Below, piece by piece: positions 5,078-7,547 of a stretch of 7,547 nucleotides of DNA. Position 1 is the first letter of the stretch; each line of letters begins with the position of its first letter. The notes beneath the pieces are model-generated. The model was not told the origin of the DNA. It was given only the letters and a program-made list of their open reading frames with translations, and did not search any database. This stretch comes from Saprospiraceae bacterium (GTDB lineage: Bacteria > Bacteroidota > Bacteroidia > Chitinophagales > Saprospiraceae): the NCBI GenBank assembly GCA_023299965.1, contig JALZVN010000096.1:1-7547 (forward strand), read 5' to 3'. Made by a program: the position numbers and the translations under genes.

Positions 5078-7547
5078 GTGATTAGATTTTTTAGGAGGTT
5101 TTTATTGTTTTTTTCGTTTGCACTTATTGCTTCAAACTATGGATATACGCAATGTATAGATGAGAGCATCTTGCAAGTACAAATCTCCCAACAGCGCTGC
5201 GATGACTTTTCTCCAACATTTTGTCCTTCCGACATATTGACTTGGACGTCTAGACAAGATATCCTACTCCCTCCTAATGCAACATTGACCTGGTATAAAA
5301 ACGATTACAACTTTCCACCTGATCTAGACCCTAGTAACATAGTCGGCACCTCGACCATTACCCCCAATCCAAGTACTGTATCTGCCTGTGATCCTTGTCC
5401 ACAATTACTAGGTCTGATGGTAGATGCCTGCTCTGGTGGGATCTTTGGAGTAGAACCTACTAATGAGTTTTTGGTCATTGGCTCAGGCGGAGGGTTTAAC
5501 ACTGCCGATCTTACAATCGATTTTGATGGGGCTAATAATCAGCCCCCCATAAACAATAGTGATATTACACCAGGAGGTGCTTGCAATTTGGCTTTCCCTT
5601 CTGCCGCAGTCCTTAGCAATTTGACCAGCAGTGCTTCCTGTACTCAAGTATTTGGAGCCGGTCCCAATACGGATATTCCTGAAGGAGCCGTCCATATTGT
5701 TTTTACATCTTGCAATCCAGGCTTATTTTATGACTTCAGCGCACTTTGCGATAATGGTGCACCAGTTTATGTGAGTCAAAGTACCTGCTGCAGGCAACAA
5801 GGAGCATTTTCGAATGGGACCAGTAATGGGTTTAGGACGACGACTATTACGATAGATTGCCCAGCATGTGCGACCTTAATTCCTGGACCTAATAATGTTA
5901 ATGTTACTTCTTTACTAACGCATGATACGGACAACCAAATATTAGAACAAATACCAACTGGTTCTGGTGGAGGCATTGTGTACTACGGAGCAGATGGAGA
6001 TTTGATTTACGCTTTTACCAACTGTGAAGCTCCTCCAGTACAACTCATCCCTCTCCCCCCCTTAACATCAAATGTGAGTCCATTTAGCTATACCATAAGA
6101 CCTGAGGATTGCGGTAGTGATTGCGTTATATTCGGTGTATTGAATCCTATTTTTGAAGGCTGCTCATCATCTTCGGCAGGCACTGCTTTTGAGTTTCCTG
6201 TAGAATGCGAAGAACCCGACCTTGGTACAACCGAGATATGTGTCGGACAGAGTGTTGAGCTAGCAACTTTGAATGACCCTACCTACACCAATGGTGTCTG
6301 GATAGATAACAATGGCAACACAGTCACCACTGCTATGCCAAGCAATGTAGGTGATGAGGAATTCACTTTTATTTCATTTGATTGTTGTGTACAACCTAGC
6401 ACGACTAACATTACCGTGACTGAAGGAGAATCCGTAATGACCGTACCAGACACGACGCTGTGTCCAGGACAAGCAGTAATCAATCTAGATGATTTAATTA
6501 CACAACCTATAATTCCTGCAGGAGAATGGAGTGGTAATGGAGTGAATGGAACTCTTTTTGATCCTGCTACATTTCAAGATGAAACGGTATCTGTATTTTT
6601 TACACCGATGGAATGTGGAGCTACCTCAGAAGTGCAAATCATTATTTCTGCGGCTCCGGAACTCATGATCAATGGGACAATCTGCGCTTCAGATTCCATC
6701 ATTATCAATGGTGAAGTCTATAATATAGACAGAAATACAGATATTCAACTTGTCCCAGCTTTGACTGGGTGCGATACTATTGTCAATATTCAGATTGACT
6801 TTTTTGACCAAATCCAAACCCTATTATTAGATTCTATTTGCGTAAATGAAGAAATCATGGTTGGGGATTCTACTTTTAGTATAGACAAGCTAAATGGAGA
6901 AGTAATCTTTTCTAATGCCTCGGCTGAAGGATGTGACAGCCTTGTTTTTGTAAACCTGAATATTATAGCGCCAGCCCCTCCCACTACTATATTTCGCACG
7001 ATCTGCCCAGGTGAATCCATAGAGATTGCTGGCACTACTTATGACCAAGATTTACTATCGGGAACAGAAACTCTAGTAGCGAACAATGGATGTGATAGTC
7101 TCATCAATATTATGCTGACCTTAGTACAAGATGCAACAAATGAAATCGACCTGACTCTCTGCGCTAATCAGGAAATCACTTTCAATATGATTACCTATTC
7201 TGAAAGTAATCCTTCAGGCAGAGATACCATTCCCAGTGCAGCAATAAATGGATGCGACAGCATAATTATAGTCGACATAGACTTTCTACCAGAAATAATT
7301 GGAGCGTTTCGCATGAACATATGTGAAGGTTCTGGAGAAGAATTTACCATTGGTGGACAAGTATTTAATGAAAGCAATCCCACAGGCACCGCTATAACTC
7401 AATCAATTAATGGTTGCGACTCCATCGTTACTGTAGAGCTTACTCTATTAAACAATCTTATTGGCCCTGACTTTACCAATAACGATTGTGCAGGTAGTGG
7501 ATTCGAAATCACTTTCGGAAGCGATACTTTTAATGAAGCTAATCCGA
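5078..7547 (+). CDS. Large secreted Cys-rich protein with GCDS-type tandem repeats (3' end outside window)
   Basis: The frame is open to the window end (823 codons) with no stop. With GTG at 5078 as start, residues 1-25 are a clear signal peptide: basic MIRFFRR, a hydrophobic FLLFFSFALIA core, and a site near YT|Q. Residues 26-377 are a Cys-rich region (19 Cys). It includes LGLMVDACSGG followed by NEFLVIGSGGG, a pattern I associate with N-termini of Bacteroidota surface proteins. Residues about 377-530 look like two Ig/PKD-like modules (ICVGQ..W.DNNG; LCPGQ..GEWSGNGV..FDP..FTPMECG). From about 530 come six repeats of 52-55 residues, each pairing an early Cys with GCDS/GCDT. No transmembrane segment is seen. 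A type IX sorting or gliding-associated C-terminal domain may lie beyond the window. ATG at 4949 is also in frame, but it would begin inside repeat copy 2 and bury the signal peptide. TTG at 5105 follows AGGAGG (5093-5098) but would lose the basic n-region. The likely role is surface adhesion or structure, by inference. Confidence 0.88.
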   Translation, partial: MIRFFRRFLLFFSFALIASNYGYTQCIDESILQVQISQQRCDDFSPTFCPSDILTWTSRQDILLPPNATLTWYKNDYNFPPDLDPSNIVGTSTITPNPSTVSACDPCPQLLGLMVDACSGGIFGVEPTNEFLVIGSGGGFNTADLTIDFDGANNQPPINNSDITPGGACNLAFPSAAVLSNLTSSASCTQVFGAGPNTDIPEGAVHIVFTSCNPGLFYDFSALCDNGAPVYVSQSTCCRQQGAFSNGTSNGFRTTTITIDCPACATLIPGPNNVNVTSLLTHDTDNQILEQIPTGSGGGIVYYGADGDLIYAFTNCEAPPVQLIPLPPLTSNVSPFSYTIRPEDCGSDCVIFGVLNPIFEGCSSSSAGTAFEFPVECEEPDLGTTEICVGQSVELATLNDPTYTNGVWIDNNGNTVTTAMPSNVGDEEFTFISFDCCVQPSTTNITVTEGESVMTVPDTTLCPGQAVINLDDLITQPIIPAGEWSGNGVNGTLFDPATFQDETVSVFFTPMECGATSEVQIIISAAPELMINGTICASDSIIINGEVYNIDRNTDIQLVPALTGCDTIVNIQIDFFDQIQTLLLDSICVNEEIMVGDSTFSIDKLNGEVIFSNASAEGCDSLVFVNLNIIAPAPPTTIFRTICPGESIEIAGTTYDQDLLSGTETLVANNGCDSLINIMLTLVQDATNEIDLTLCANQEITFNMITYSESNPSGRDTIPSAAINGCDSIIIVDIDFLPEIIGAFRMNICEGSGEEFTIGGQVFNESNPTGTAITQSINGCDSIVTVELTLLNNLIGPDFTNNDCAGSGFEITFGSDTFNEANP
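6665..7547 (+). repeat. Tandem protein repeats of 52-55 residues with paired cysteines
   Basis: Six units lie within the secreted protein. The first Cys of each unit is at residues 536, 588, 643, 695, 749 and 804, giving spacings of 52, 55, 52, 54 and 55. A second Cys in the signature GCD[ST] follows 29-31 residues later, at 565, 619, 672, 726 and 780; the sixth is cut off by the window end. A consensus unit reads roughly: ..xIC.gE.i.i.g..Y...NP.G......NGCDSiv.V.l.. The constant Cys-Cys distance suggests one disulfide within each unit, which fits an exported protein. Units 4 to 6 share [FY].E[SA]NP and are closest to one another, suggesting more recent duplication toward the C-terminus. The copy number is unknown because the array continues past 7547. 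Confidence 0.85.

Noticed and set aside
5093..5107. AGGAGG followed 6 bases later by TTG at 5105 as the true ribosome site and start
   Set aside because: The spacing is good, but this start removes the basic n-region of the signal peptide, and Bacteroidota rarely rely on strong Shine-Dalgarno sites. The same bases encode Arg-Arg in the signal peptide. It is kept only as an alternative.
5305..7389. Several minus-strand open frames of 64-81 codons
   Set aside because: All are shadows within the large plus-strand coding frame, which has a signal peptide and repeat structure.
6665..7547. CRISPR or DNA-level tandem repeat array
   Set aside because: The periodicity is in the protein (52-55 residues) with diverged DNA; there are no identical direct repeats with spacers.

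Overview
The window looks like a Bacteroidota chromosome, most likely a Saprospiraceae- or Lewinella-type member. The reasons are a LysS of Bacteroidota type (N-terminus beginning MQLSEQEVIRR), a secreted TlpA-family thioredoxin-fold protein, a WG-repeat protein, a very Cys-rich exported protein with GCDS repeats of the kind found in Bacteroidota surface proteins, a promoter matching the Bacteroidota TTG/TAnnTTTG consensus, A-rich start contexts without clear Shine-Dalgarno sites, and AT-rich DNA. This is judged from sequence by eye; no database search was made.

Layout. Positions 1-355 are non-coding and hold a small inverted/direct-repeat cluster (13-105) and copy 1 of a structured intergenic repeat (160-324). 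Positions 356-4712 hold three minus-strand genes in probable operon order: lysS (4712-2970), a TlpA-like exported thiol-disulfide protein (2903-1482, TTG start) and a WG-repeat protein (1450-356). The gaps are 66 and 31 bases. Positions 4713-5077 are a divergent intergenic region with an 8-bp-arm palindrome, a Bacteroidota-type promoter firing rightward, and copy 2 of the structured repeat in inverted orientation. From 5078 to the window end runs a 3'-truncated plus-strand gene for a large secreted Cys-rich protein. It has a signal peptide, a Cys-rich N-terminal region, two Ig/PKD-like modules and at least six tandem repeats of 52-55 residues.

How it fits together. lysS is housekeeping (lysyl-tRNA formation) but carries an unusual insertion of about 70 residues ahead of its anticodon-binding OB fold. 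The TlpA-like protein would act on thiols outside the cytoplasm, and the WG protein looks cytoplasmic and of unknown role. The large plus-strand protein is exported, presumably to the cell surface.

The most interesting non-gene signal is the pair of repeats that bracket the three-gene block in opposite orientation. They share conserved sequence blocks, but their hairpin arms differ in sequence while keeping the ability to pair, and a GTAG tetranucleotide abuts the base of one hairpin in both copies. This resembles REP elements mobilised by RAYT (TnpA_REP) transposases. No transposase is present in the window.
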